From contig CAKQMD010000001.1 of assembly GCA_934254925.1 (NCBI GenBank), positions 1 to 64,000 of the forward strand: a stretch of 64,000 bases of DNA, in the 5' to 3' direction. Within the stretch, counting starts at the first letter, position 1, and each line of letters opens with the position of its first letter. Below, piece by piece: positions 24,821-32,628 of the stretch. Position numbers and translations under genes: made by a program. The notes beneath the pieces were generated by a model. That model saw only the letters and a list, made by a program, of their open reading frames with translations. It searched no databases and was not told the DNA's origin. Source of the DNA: an uncultured Alphaproteobacteria bacterium. GTDB lineage: Bacteria; Pseudomonadota; Alphaproteobacteria; RF32; CAG-239.

Positions 24821-25471
24821 TTACAAATCTCTGAGTAGTTTCTCATAGATTTCTTGTATGCCCTTCTTCCAGTCACCATATTTTTTGCTGACGACATGTT
24901 CACCGGGAAAATTCTGAATCGATATTTTCTCAACATTTGTGGGTCTCCACTCTGCTCTTCTTTCTTCAAAATCAACTTTGAAGTACAAGAAACAAGCTTT
25001 GATATATGCAAGAGTCTTTTTACCACATTGCCGCGTTCTAAGATATTCTTTTTCTGTATGGCAAGCCATATCTCCTAAATATAGAGGCTGTTTGTGCGCC
25101 CAATCATCTACTACGGCAATCAAGGTATTTTGCACTCTGGCTGGCAGATTCAACATCGATAATGGCAAATAATAAGCCAAAGGATTACCACATTCATCCC
25201 TTTCATCATATTTCACCGCAGGCTGAGGAATGCTTTCTCCCTCATGGAAATTAATATCCATTTCCAACCATAATTCAGATATTTTATCCTTAAATACCTC
25301 TTCTTTATACTTGTTGGATGTAACAGATAAAATGATGGTGTTTTTCTGATTTTCCAGAATTACTGACGCATTTTTATCGACCTCATGCACAATTTCTTTA
25401 ATAACACCACACCAAAGTGATTGGCTGTTGCGAGACCACTTTTTAACATAAAATGTAATTTTTGTTGTCAT
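24821..25471 (-). CDS. protein with RNA polymerase alpha-CTD-like helix-hairpin-helix domain (cassette 2)
   Basis: 216 residues, no signal or membrane segment. Residues ~101-168 resemble the C-terminal domain of RpoA: a LNLPARVQNTL stretch like the LSVRSxNCL helix, then LGDMACHTEKEYLRTRQCGK and KTLAYIK, matching GDL-x-TE-x-LL-x-T-x-x-xGKKSLxEIK. That fold binds UP-element DNA and activators. The insertion of about seven residues after the first helix is unusual. The N-terminal ~95 residues (strand-rich) and the C-terminal ~45 are not recognised. It could modulate transcription or be a small DNA-binding accessory factor; a link to RNA polymerase is inference only. AT-rich composition, sole gene between R2 and R3. 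Confidence 0.7.
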   Translation of the reverse strand: MTTKITFYVKKWSRNSQSLWCGVIKEIVHEVDKNASVILENQKNTIILSVTSNKYKEEVFKDKISELWLEMDINFHEGESIPQPAVKYDERDECGNPLAYYLPLSMLNLPARVQNTLIAVVDDWAHKQPLYLGDMACHTEKEYLRTRQCGKKTLAYIKACFLYFKVDFEERRAEWRPTNVEKISIQNFPGEHVVSKKYGDWKKGIQEIYEKLLRDL

Positions 25472-25661
25472 AATTTTTTATTTTTATTGTTAATATTTCA
25501 AAAATAAAAAGCACTACTGAAACAAAGATTGATTACTCAATAATTGGACAAAATAATACTTTTTGATGATAATGATATATCATATTTTTATAGTCACCGC
25601 AAGCACTATTTTGGACGAAATATTGTTATTTTCACTATAAACTTAAATTCTTCTTGAGAAA

Positions 25662-25848
25662 TTCAATTTTCCTACTCAAAAGCTTAAACTCATCATGGTT
25701 TTTAGTCCGATAATTGCATAGCATCTCGCACCATTTTTGATAATGCACCCGTTGAGGTGCTTTTTTTGTATATATTCCAAGGCTTGCAAAGAGTCCGATT
25801 TTAGATGTTTTTAATTTGAAGATTTTTGTAACCTTATCGGACTTTTTA
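25662..25848 (+). repeat. cassette-boundary repeat R3
   Basis: Starts with a block, TTCAATTTTCCTACTCAAAA, that R4 shares. It continues with AGTCCGATAATTGCATAG (25704 on) and CTCGCACCA (to 25733), terminator GCACC...GGTGC-T7 (25745-25767), AGTCCGAT (25792-25799) and ATCGGACT (25836-25843). It lies in the 455-base gap 25472-25927. The left part of that gap (25472-25661) and the last 80 bases before the next gene are AT-rich with no other feature visible. Confidence 0.85.
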
Positions 25849-25927
25849 TTTTTTTTATTTACTTTATTTTCATTTGAATATATAAGATTGAGTGTGAATT
25901 TATAATTTTGTTTAACAATATAAAAGT

Positions 25928-26524
25928 ATGATTATGGAGATAAATTTTATTACTTCCAATAAAGGAAAGATAGCGGCTTTGAAGCGTTTTTTAGCTAATG
26001 ACGGGCGTTTGGATATTAAAGTTAATCAAGTTCAGGTGGAAATTATTGAACCTCAACTCAATAATATTGCGGATGTTTCAAAATATAAAGCCTTGGAGGC
26101 TTTTAAAATATTAAAAAAGCCCGTACTTGTTGAAGACGGAGGCCTGGTTATTGAGGCTTTAGATGGTTTTCCCGGACCATATACTAAATATGTTTTATCA
26201 ACAATTGGGGTTGATGGCATACTTAGATTAATGCACGGAGAAAATAATCGAGGCGCAAAATTTGTTAGCTTTGCAACTTTTGTCGAACAAGACGGAACCA
26301 TACGCCAATTTGAAAGATTTGGTGATAATTTTGAAATTTCCAATGAGCGAAAACCTATCATTCATCCTGAAGCATGGTCTGATTTGTGGCAAGTGATGTA
26401 TATGAAAAATTATGGAAAAATGCTTTGCGAGTTTTCAAAACAAGAAATTATTGACCATACTGAAAAATCGCAAACTTCAGGAAGTTTGCAACAATTTGCA
26501 AAGTGGTTTATGGAAAAATATTAA
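25928..26524 (+). CDS. HAM1/RdgB-like nucleoside triphosphate pyrophosphatase (cassette 3)
   Basis: A 198-residue protein of the HAM1/ITPase family, whose members hydrolyse non-canonical purine NTPs (ITP, XTP) to monophosphates. Visible motifs are FITSNKGKIAALKRF at the N-terminus (substrate phosphate loop) and VEDGGLVIEALDGFPGPYTK near residues 67-86 (catalytic acidic pair and FPGPY). It ends with an extra helical C-terminus. It is close to the usual family length but AT-rich and divergent from housekeeping RdgB. No good Shine-Dalgarno precedes either possible start (25928 or 25934). It is the only cassette gene facing away from the tRNA. A role in nucleotide-based defence or damage control is speculative. 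Confidence 0.85.
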   Translation: MIMEINFITSNKGKIAALKRFLANDGRLDIKVNQVQVEIIEPQLNNIADVSKYKALEAFKILKKPVLVEDGGLVIEALDGFPGPYTKYVLSTIGVDGILRLMHGENNRGAKFVSFATFVEQDGTIRQFERFGDNFEISNERKPIIHPEAWSDLWQVMYMKNYGKMLCEFSKQEIIDHTEKSQTSGSLQQFAKWFMEKY

Positions 26525-26582
26525 GGATTATCTTTTATAGGCTGGGTATAAACGCTCAGCCTTAATTTATTTTAGATATTTT

Positions 26583-26857
26583 TTCAATTTTCCTACTTAA
26601 AAGCTTAAAATTATCATAGTTTTTAGTCCGATAACTGCACAGTATGTAAATTCCCATTGCTTTGCAATGGGCCCCTTTCGTCCCGTAAGGTTCAAACTTC
26701 GCTTACCGCTCGTTTTCACCAACTATCGACTCCGCGCACCATTTTTAAAAAAGCACCTTTCAAGGTGCTTTTTTGTTATGTAAACCAAACCTTTCAGTCA
26801 GTCCGCTTTTGAGTTTTTTTATAAATGCACTTTTTCGCTGATTTATCGGACTATTGA
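26583..26857 (+). repeat. cassette-boundary repeat R4 with internal ~85-bp insertion
   Basis: Begins with the same left block as R3, then AGTCCGATAACTGCACAG (26625 on). The tRNA-like part is interrupted by about 85 bases (26646-26730) holding a CCCATTGC/GCAATGGG hairpin. It resumes at CGCGCACCA (to 26741), terminator GCACC...GGTGC (26753-26768), AGTCCGCT (one mismatch, 26800-26807) and ATCGGACT (26845-26852). It closes the array; 26858-26968, before rbsK, holds nothing else I can name. Confidence 0.8.
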
Positions 26858-26968
26858 CCAAAACGTTGTAGACCTTAGACCTCATATCCCTGTCCAATAA
26901 TTGTACCCCAAGAAAATTGACGGGAACGGCTTTGTGAAATCATTCAAAGGACCGATCAAGCCCGAATG

Positions 26969-27862
26969 TCATAATTCGTTTTTGTTCGGCATTGCGGGGG
27001 CGGCGCCTTTGCGCGTGACACAGATTGAAGCAGCCTTATTGGCCTTTCGGACGCTTTCCCGCAGCGTTTTGCCCTGCACGAGTTCGGAGGCAATGACACC
27101 GGCAAAACAATCCCCGGCACCTACCGTATCAATGGCACAGACTTTGCAGGCTTTTTCAAAATATACGTTATCGGCAGCGACTAAAGCGCCTTTGCTTCCC
27201 AAGGTCACAATGACGGCTTGGGAAGGACGAAGCTTTATTTGCTCAGCAGCAGCGGCGACCTCTGCCAAGGGAGTCTCAGCGGTTATACCCTTGCCTTTGA
27301 TGAAAGCAAGTTCGGCCTCATTTACGATCAAAACATCCACCACGGACAAAAGTTCGTCCGGAATCGGCTGAATTGGCGAAGGATTGAGTATTGTCCTTGC
27401 GCCGACGGCTTTGGCTTTTGTAAACAACGCCAAAATCGTTGCTATGGGGATTTCAAACTGACTTATGACAACATCGTCTTGCCCGAGGCTTATGGCCGAA
27501 ACGTCATCACTTTTTAAATCGCTATTGCTTCCGGCTACCACGACTATCGTATTTTGGCCATTATCGGCCACATTAACAAATGCCGTTCCGGATTCTTTGT
27601 CGCTTCTTTTAATATAATCCGTTCCAATATTGTGGCGTTTTATAAAATCTTGCAAAATATCGGCGAAGCTGTCATTGCCCAATCTGCCGACCAAAATCGT
27701 TTCAACGCCCATTTTGGCCGCGGCGACAGCTTGATTCAGCCCTTTTCCCCCGGGCAGGTATTCCACCGATTTGCCGTGAATTGTCGCGCCCGTCTCCGGC
27801 AGATTTTCCACCCTGGCAATCACGTCCATATTAATGCTCCCTGCCACCACAACTTTGCCCAT
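26969..27862 (-). CDS. rbsK: ribokinase (PfkB family)
   Basis: Phosphorylates D-ribose to ribose-5-phosphate. The 297-residue protein has the N-terminal PfkB motif VVVAGSINMDVIARVENLP, GGKGLNQAVAAAKMG for substrate binding, TLGSKGA, and the C-terminal signature DTVGAGDCFAGV with the catalytic Asp. I placed the start at ATG 27862, which has GAGGAG a few bases upstream; the frame stays open to 27925 but that extension has no family match. No ribose transporter is adjacent. The next genes upstream concern lipid-linked pentose sugars, so feeding of PRPP to that pathway is a possible connection. Confidence 0.88.
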   Translation of the reverse strand: MGKVVVAGSINMDVIARVENLPETGATIHGKSVEYLPGGKGLNQAVAAAKMGVETILVGRLGNDSFADILQDFIKRHNIGTDYIKRSDKESGTAFVNVADNGQNTIVVVAGSNSDLKSDDVSAISLGQDDVVISQFEIPIATILALFTKAKAVGARTILNPSPIQPIPDELLSVVDVLIVNEAELAFIKGKGITAETPLAEVAAAAEQIKLRPSQAVIVTLGSKGALVAADNVYFEKACKVCAIDTVGAGDCFAGVIASELVQGKTLRESVRKANKAASICVTRKGAAPAMPNKNEL

Positions 27863-27968
27863 CGCCCTTCTCCTCAATATTGACATTATTTTAAGATTTT
27901 TTCTTAAAATTTCAATCTTTCTCATAAGTCAGACAAGCCGCATTCATTATGGCGGCTCAGCAACGAAG

Positions 27969-28346
27969 CTATTTGTAGACCCAAAACTTTTGCAAAGGAA
28001 AAGAAAACAGCGGAATTGTCAGGACAATGACCAAAACCGTCGCCCAATAGGGCCAGAGCATTTTGACGCCGGCCCAGGTCAGAGCTTCGCTGTACAAAAA
28101 CATCAGCAGGCTCAACAGTAGATATTTGCCAAACATGCCCGTATTGCCGCGTCTCAAACAAAAGGTGACGCGCATTTGCCCAAAATATCCGGCGACAATG
28201 CTGCAACCATATCCCACCAATGTCGAACTTAAGGCCTCACCGCTGAAAAAATAAGCTAGGTTTGCCGCCAACAAATACACCAGACTGGCCAGGCCGCCGA
28301 TTATCAGATATTTTACGATTTGTCGTTTAAACAAGCCGTTCATCAT
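27969..28346 (-). CDS. GtrA-like membrane protein
   Basis: 125 residues with four predicted membrane helices, the pattern of the GtrA family. Members help move polyprenyl-phosphate-linked sugars across the inner membrane or associate with such glycosyltransferases. Visible are FLIIGGL-like YLIIGGLASLVYLL at the N-terminus and the FxxxKFWVYK-type ending PLQKFWVYK. The start overlaps the stop of the preceding large membrane protein (ATGA), so the two are tightly coupled, as expected for partners in one glycosylation system. Confidence 0.85.
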   Translation of the reverse strand: MMNGLFKRQIVKYLIIGGLASLVYLLAANLAYFFSGEALSSTLVGYGCSIVAGYFGQMRVTFCLRRGNTGMFGKYLLLSLLMFLYSEALTWAGVKMLWPYWATVLVIVLTIPLFSFPLQKFWVYK

Positions 28347-30934
28347 TTCTTGAACTCTTGCAGATAAAAGAACAAGGCAAAGTCGTGCCAGGCATGCGGC
28401 CGGTTATGATCCCCCCAAGTCAGAGGATATACCTGCGACGAAATGTCGGGAATGCGATAACTCGGAGCATTAAGGGCGTCATAATGGGCCATGTCCACCT
28501 TAAGGTAGGGATAAAAATCACTCTTGGGCGCAAAAGGCATAAAGTTCGGCGCGCGAGAAGCCTTAAACAGTTTTCGGGCCTGTCTGGCATATTCTACCCG
28601 CGAGGCAAAGCGGGGCTCGGACAGTTCCGCATTCTTGGGCTTGTCGGCAAACCACAACAACCGGTAATAATCCAGCCTGTCAGAAGGACAATTGCCAAAC
28701 TGCGCGGCCAGGTCTTCGCGTCCGTATTCCTTCAGGGCAAACTGCAACCATCGGGTCTGATACAGATTTTGCGGCTGACCGTCCGTCAGTCCTTGCAGGC
28801 AACCGTCAACGGCAATGCGTTTGGCTTCGGCCACGGCACGGTTGACTGTCATTCGGTTCGGCGTTTCGAGCAGACTGTTGAGATAGACGATTTGCCCCAG
28901 GTTGTCGGGTTCATGAGGATTTCTGATTCCGTCATAAACGGCGGTGCGCGTTTTGATCCAATCGGAAATCAGATCGACCTGCCCCGTTTGTTTTAAGAAA
29001 TAGCCGATCAAAGCGCTGTCGCGATACCAGACATCGTTCGGACGGGAATGATATTCGTGCAAACGCGAGTACACCTTGCCGTCAATAACGGAAAACATAA
29101 TTTCCTGATACAAGATTTTCAGAAGGTCGGGGTATTCATATTCGCTGAAATCAGGCAGGTTCATCGGCAAAGAGGTACCGGGAACATATTTCTTGTTTTG
29201 TTCCTCATCGGTGTACCATACGCCGGTTTCGTCTTCGACGATTTCCGTCCGGTCGCCGTTTTCAAAAACCAGGCGAACCTTGTAGAGATGAGGCAGAACG
29301 GTTGCGTATTTTATGTCGGCGAATTTTTTAACGACTTCTCCGGTCTTGAAATCCTCCAGCCGATCATTTCTGAAAACGATTTTCCGGCGGTTGCCGAGCC
29401 CGAAATAGTAAAGGTTGTCTGTCAGTTTTTCCAGGTTAGCGTTTTGAAAAACCATCAGATTGAGATGCCGATTACGGTGTGCTCGCAGCAACGTCTTTTT
29501 CAAGTTGATCAGGTCGGGATCTTCCATTTGGCTGCGGGAGGCATGGCGGTTGTCAAAGACAAAATTGTCCGCAACTTTGAGTTCCGAGGCAACCAAAAAG
29601 GTTAAATATCCGGTCAAAACCACGAGCAAAAGCAAAATCCCCCAGTAAAGCTTTTGCCACACGCCTTTAAGACTGTCCGCGCTCAGGACGAACAACGAAG
29701 CGATGAAGAGGTTGTAAGACGGCGAATATAATTCCTGTTCATGGGCGCCATAAAGGCTGTGAAGAATAAACAAAAAGGCCAGGCCGCCGAAAAGAGCATA
29801 AACATCGGCCAATTTGAACCATTTGGAAAGGGAAAACAGCAAAGGCAGCAACAAAAGATAGGCCCACAAGACTTGTTTGGGCAAATCGGACAAATGAGTG
29901 TCTTCTCCCCAAAGCTGCAGGAAAAAGTTTCGTACATAAAGCAGAATGCCGTTTTGATTCGGAACGTTAACGGAATGAGGTTCCTCGACCATGATTTCCC
30001 TTATCATCCAAGCGAGGTCCGCTTGTGTGTATCCCGGGTACATGTGGTGCTGCCAAGACAAAAGCAGGCTGATCGACAGCAAAAACAGCAGTCCGAGCTT
30101 TAGGCAAAAAACGGCGGCCTGTCCAAAAGTCAGTTTATTTTGCCGATACAGCAGCACAAACAAAATAAACAGGCAAATACCGTACAAGACGATATTGGTA
30201 ATCGTGGTGGAAAAAGCCACAAGAGCCAGCAGCAGCTGTGGCAACAGATTCAGACGAGGATTTCGATATAAGCGGGAAAAACAAAGCAAGGTTATCAGAA
30301 TCGTCGTTTGCGAAAAGATGAACGTTTCGATAATCAGTGCCGCATGCAAAACTTCGGAAAAACTGACGGTAAGAAGCAAAGTTCCCAACAAGACGGTCGT
30401 TCGGGAAGCAACAAACTCCCGCAGCCAGAGATAAAACAGGCTCATGTTAAAAGCGGCAACAAAGACGGTAAAGACATGCAGATGGCCATAATCGGCATTG
30501 AGAGGCATGGTCAGATGAACCAGCGACTGCCACAAGATTATGAAAAAGGGATGCACCTTGATGCGGTAATGGTTGGCATCGGGCATCAAGAGGTCATCGG
30601 CGACGCGGAGCTGGTCCGTTCCGTAATAAAAATCCATGACCGGCGCCACACTAAACCTGGTGCTGCAAAGGTTGAAAACAAACAAAGACAGTAGGAAAAC
30701 AGCTGCGGCAATCAGAGCATCCCACCGGTTGAAACGGTTGACAAGCTTGCCCCCCAAACCACTCTGGTACAACCAGTAAAGAAATAAAAAAGGCAGAGGA
30801 TTCAAAATCAGGCCGCTGATTTTATAAACCAAGCAGCCGGCAGCCAAAAACAAAAAAACAAGCAAGACTTTAAGATCAGGCAAAGCCGGCCAATTAAAAG
30901 AAGGCAAATTTTTCAGACGGGGCAAAAGGGACAT
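28343..30934 (-). CDS. large GT-C-like membrane protein with C-terminal soluble domain
   Basis: 863 residues. The first ~440 contain many hydrophobic helices and a loop after the second or third helix with DFYYGTDQLRVADDLL and YRIKVHPFFIILW, reminiscent of the acidic catalytic loop and R-x-x-HP motifs of GT-C glycosyltransferases that use polyprenyl-phosphate sugars. The remaining ~420 residues are soluble and presumably periplasmic; I do not recognise a domain there. A transferase that takes a pentose or other sugar from a lipid carrier to a surface polymer is the likeliest role given gtrA downstream and the DPPR-synthase-like gene 13 bases upstream. The acceptor is unknown. Confidence 0.65.
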   Translation of the reverse strand: MSLLPRLKNLPSFNWPALPDLKVLLVFLFLAAGCLVYKISGLILNPLPFLFLYWLYQSGLGGKLVNRFNRWDALIAAAVFLLSLFVFNLCSTRFSVAPVMDFYYGTDQLRVADDLLMPDANHYRIKVHPFFIILWQSLVHLTMPLNADYGHLHVFTVFVAAFNMSLFYLWLREFVASRTTVLLGTLLLTVSFSEVLHAALIIETFIFSQTTILITLLCFSRLYRNPRLNLLPQLLLALVAFSTTITNIVLYGICLFILFVLLYRQNKLTFGQAAVFCLKLGLLFLLSISLLLSWQHHMYPGYTQADLAWMIREIMVEEPHSVNVPNQNGILLYVRNFFLQLWGEDTHLSDLPKQVLWAYLLLLPLLFSLSKWFKLADVYALFGGLAFLFILHSLYGAHEQELYSPSYNLFIASLFVLSADSLKGVWQKLYWGILLLLVVLTGYLTFLVASELKVADNFVFDNRHASRSQMEDPDLINLKKTLLRAHRNRHLNLMVFQNANLEKLTDNLYYFGLGNRRKIVFRNDRLEDFKTGEVVKKFADIKYATVLPHLYKVRLVFENGDRTEIVEDETGVWYTDEEQNKKYVPGTSLPMNLPDFSEYEYPDLLKILYQEIMFSVIDGKVYSRLHEYHSRPNDVWYRDSALIGYFLKQTGQVDLISDWIKTRTAVYDGIRNPHEPDNLGQIVYLNSLLETPNRMTVNRAVAEAKRIAVDGCLQGLTDGQPQNLYQTRWLQFALKEYGREDLAAQFGNCPSDRLDYYRLLWFADKPKNAELSEPRFASRVEYARQARKLFKASRAPNFMPFAPKSDFYPYLKVDMAHYDALNAPSYRIPDISSQVYPLTWGDHNRPHAWHDFALFFYLQEFKK

Positions 30935-30947
30935 GACGAACTCCGGA

Positions 30948-31823
30948 TTAAATTATTTTTACAAAAATCAAAAAGACATAGATCAAATAAGCTAGGCAGG
31001 TCAAAAACAGCGGCTTGTCGCGGTACAGGTTTTCCGTCGGGTCTTCTTCCGACGAAGGGGCGGTAATGATATTCAGATAATGAAAAATTCCGTAGACGAC
31101 AAAAACAACGCTATAGATCATCCGGTTGGTCTCAAAACGTTCCAACGTCGCCGCCTCCAAGGTATAAAGCGCATAACTCATAATCGTGAGAGCAGCGGTA
31201 ATCAGCGCATAGGCTTTCAGCCCTTCCAGCGAATAAAGCTGCAGGACTTGTCTGGTCTCCTTGTGCTTGGCGGCTTCCGACAAGCGTTTGGAAAAACCGA
31301 GGAACAAGCTTAGAAACAGCGTCGTCATGAAGATATAGCTCGAGACGGGAACACCGATGGCATAAGCCCCGGCATAAACCCGCAGAATAAAACCGGCGGC
31401 GATGACAAAGACATCCAAAATCGCAATATGTTTCAGCCGCCAGGAATATAAAATATTGACCGCGACATAGGCCGCCAAGACCAACAACAACTTAAAACGC
31501 TGATCCACCGGAGCAAAACAAGAGACGGCCAAAGCCAAAAGCAACAACAAAAAAGCGACCAAACGAGCGGAAAGAACCGAAATTCGTCCGGCGGGCAAAG
31601 GCCGCAGCCTTTTGCGCGGATGCGCCTTGTCGGCCTCCATGTCGGCAATGTCATTGTTGATATAAATGAAAGACGCGGCCAGACAAAACGCAACAAAGGC
31701 CGAAACCGCCTGCAAGACGGCTGCGGCCTCCAAAAACTTAAAAGAGAAAAACAACGGCGCCAGCACAAAAACGTTTTTTACATATTGTTTGACGCGCAGT
31801 AGGCGAAGTAAATCTTTAACCAT
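30948..31823 (-). CDS. UbiA-family polyprenyl-phosphate phosphoribosyltransferase-like enzyme
   Basis: A 291-residue polytopic prenyltransferase. It has NDIADMEADKAHPRKRLRP (about residues 57-75), the metal-binding NDxxDxxxD motif in the version typical of decaprenyl-phosphate 5-phosphoribosyltransferase, together with VKQYVKNVFVLAPL at the N-terminus. That enzyme joins PRPP and polyprenyl phosphate; in mycobacteria the product becomes arabinose donor. Other UbiA substrates cannot be fully excluded, but the neighbours (GtrA, GT-C protein) fit a lipid-linked pentose. No DprE1/DprE2-type epimerase is seen in the window. It overlaps pgpA by eight bases. Confidence 0.78.
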   Translation of the reverse strand: MVKDLLRLLRVKQYVKNVFVLAPLFFSFKFLEAAAVLQAVSAFVAFCLAASFIYINNDIADMEADKAHPRKRLRPLPAGRISVLSARLVAFLLLLLALAVSCFAPVDQRFKLLLVLAAYVAVNILYSWRLKHIAILDVFVIAAGFILRVYAGAYAIGVPVSSYIFMTTLFLSLFLGFSKRLSEAAKHKETRQVLQLYSLEGLKAYALITAALTIMSYALYTLEAATLERFETNRMIYSVVFVVYGIFHYLNIITAPSSEEDPTENLYRDKPLFLTCLAYLIYVFLIFVKII

Positions 31824-32304
31824 GAAAATATCCTAAAAAGGAGATGAAATACAACACGACAGCGGCATAAACGCCGGCGAAAACGTCATCAAGCATGACG
31901 CCCCAAGCATTGGTCAGCTTGCTGTCTGCCCATTTGGCCGGGCCAAGTTTGAAGATATCAAAAAAACGAAAAAGAAAAAAGCCGATCAGATAAAGTTCCC
32001 AATGCGTCATCTGACCGACCAAAAGAGGTGTCACCAGGCTAAACGTCAAAAGCTGCCCGACGGCCTCGTCAATCACAACGATTGAAGGATCCTTGTTTTT
32101 AGAGGCGTCAATCACCTGAGCCGTGGCCCAAACGCCGACAAAAAATACACCGACGGCCAAAAGCAGCAGTCCCGGCAAGCCGTAAAAATAAATGACGGCC
32201 GCGGCAAAAGGCAACGTTCCGAAAGAGCCGGCCGTCCCCGAAGCGAAGGGAAAATAACCAACGCCGAGGCAAGAAGCCAAAATATATCCCAATTTTCTTT
32301 TCAT
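31816..32304 (-). CDS. pgpA: phosphatidylglycerophosphatase A
   Basis: PgpA dephosphorylates phosphatidylglycerol phosphate to phosphatidylglycerol. The 162-residue membrane protein shows YFPFASGTAGSFGTLP near the N-terminus, VVIDEAVGQLLTF in the middle and FRFFDIFKLGPAKWAD followed by GVMLDDVFAGVYA. It opens a minus-strand run with the UbiA-like, GT-C-like and GtrA genes. The overlap with the UbiA-like gene suggests one transcript, although the pathways differ. Confidence 0.93.
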   Translation of the reverse strand: MKRKLGYILASCLGVGYFPFASGTAGSFGTLPFAAAVIYFYGLPGLLLLAVGVFFVGVWATAQVIDASKNKDPSIVVIDEAVGQLLTFSLVTPLLVGQMTHWELYLIGFFLFRFFDIFKLGPAKWADSKLTNAWGVMLDDVFAGVYAAVVLYFISFLGYFHG

Positions 32305-32363
32305 TTGTTTCCCTCAGATCTCAAAACAAGCTTATGTGAGGTATAACAAATGTCTTTGTTTTG

Positions 32364-32564
32364 TCAACAATTCCTTACAGAAGGCGCTGTTAATTTTGTC
32401 TTATTTTCGCATTTATCATAAGAAAAAACAACGATAAGGCCATGAACAATTTCCTGTTTTGGTTGTGTATAAATTCTCGTTCTCTTTTGGCGTCGTTCGG
32501 ACATCTCCGTCAGATATAAGCTTACATTTTGGCTTTTGTCGTTTAGAATAGTTTTATGTTTCAT
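32364..32564 (-). CDS. possible small protein upstream of pgpA (doubtful)
   Basis: A 66-codon open frame starting ATG in the 324-base gap between pgpA and the secreted protein at 32629. It is basic, has no recognised domain, and only a weak purine run lies before the start. The gap otherwise looks like AT-rich promoter DNA for the two flanking genes. It may equally be chance. Confidence 0.22.
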   Translation of the reverse strand: MKHKTILNDKSQNVSLYLTEMSERRQKRTRIYTQPKQEIVHGLIVVFSYDKCENKTKLTAPSVRNC

Positions 32565-32628
32565 CTTTAATTACAAACGCTAGTTTGGCAACGTACAACA
32601 GGCGTCATGACCATAAGAGGAGGTTTCC

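Larger units (their letters stand above)
23752..26857. mobile_element. tRNA-Thr-anchored array of three single-gene cassettes
   Basis: Four repeats (R1-R4) with the same internal order (degenerate tRNA-Thr 3' end, GCACC/GGTGC terminator, AGTCCGAT...ATCGGACT pair) punctuate an AT-rich stretch that begins in the intact tRNA-Thr gene and ends before rbsK. Each interval holds exactly one gene: 23949-24506 (minus), 24821-25471 (minus), 25928-26524 (plus). The distance between GCACCA motifs is 811, 1096 and 1008 bases. The pattern is what serial site-specific insertion at a tRNA 3' end would leave. No integrase, transposase or replication gene lies in the array, so mobilisation would have to be in trans, or the array is now fixed. 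Confidence 0.7.

Noticed and set aside
24586..25026. 146-codon minus-strand open frame extending from cassette 2 into R2
   Set aside because: It overlaps the better-supported 24821-25471 gene in another frame and runs through a terminator.
23802..26857. CRISPR array
   Set aside because: The repeats are over 130 bp, separated by ~1 kb genes, with no short regular spacers and no cas genes.
23802..26857. Classical integron attC sites
   Set aside because: The R sites lack the R''-L''-L'-R' attC layout and there is no integron integrase. The tRNA 3'-end similarity explains them better.
27863..27925. N-terminal extension of ribokinase
   Set aside because: A strong GAGGAG lies just before ATG 27862 and the family motif starts directly there.
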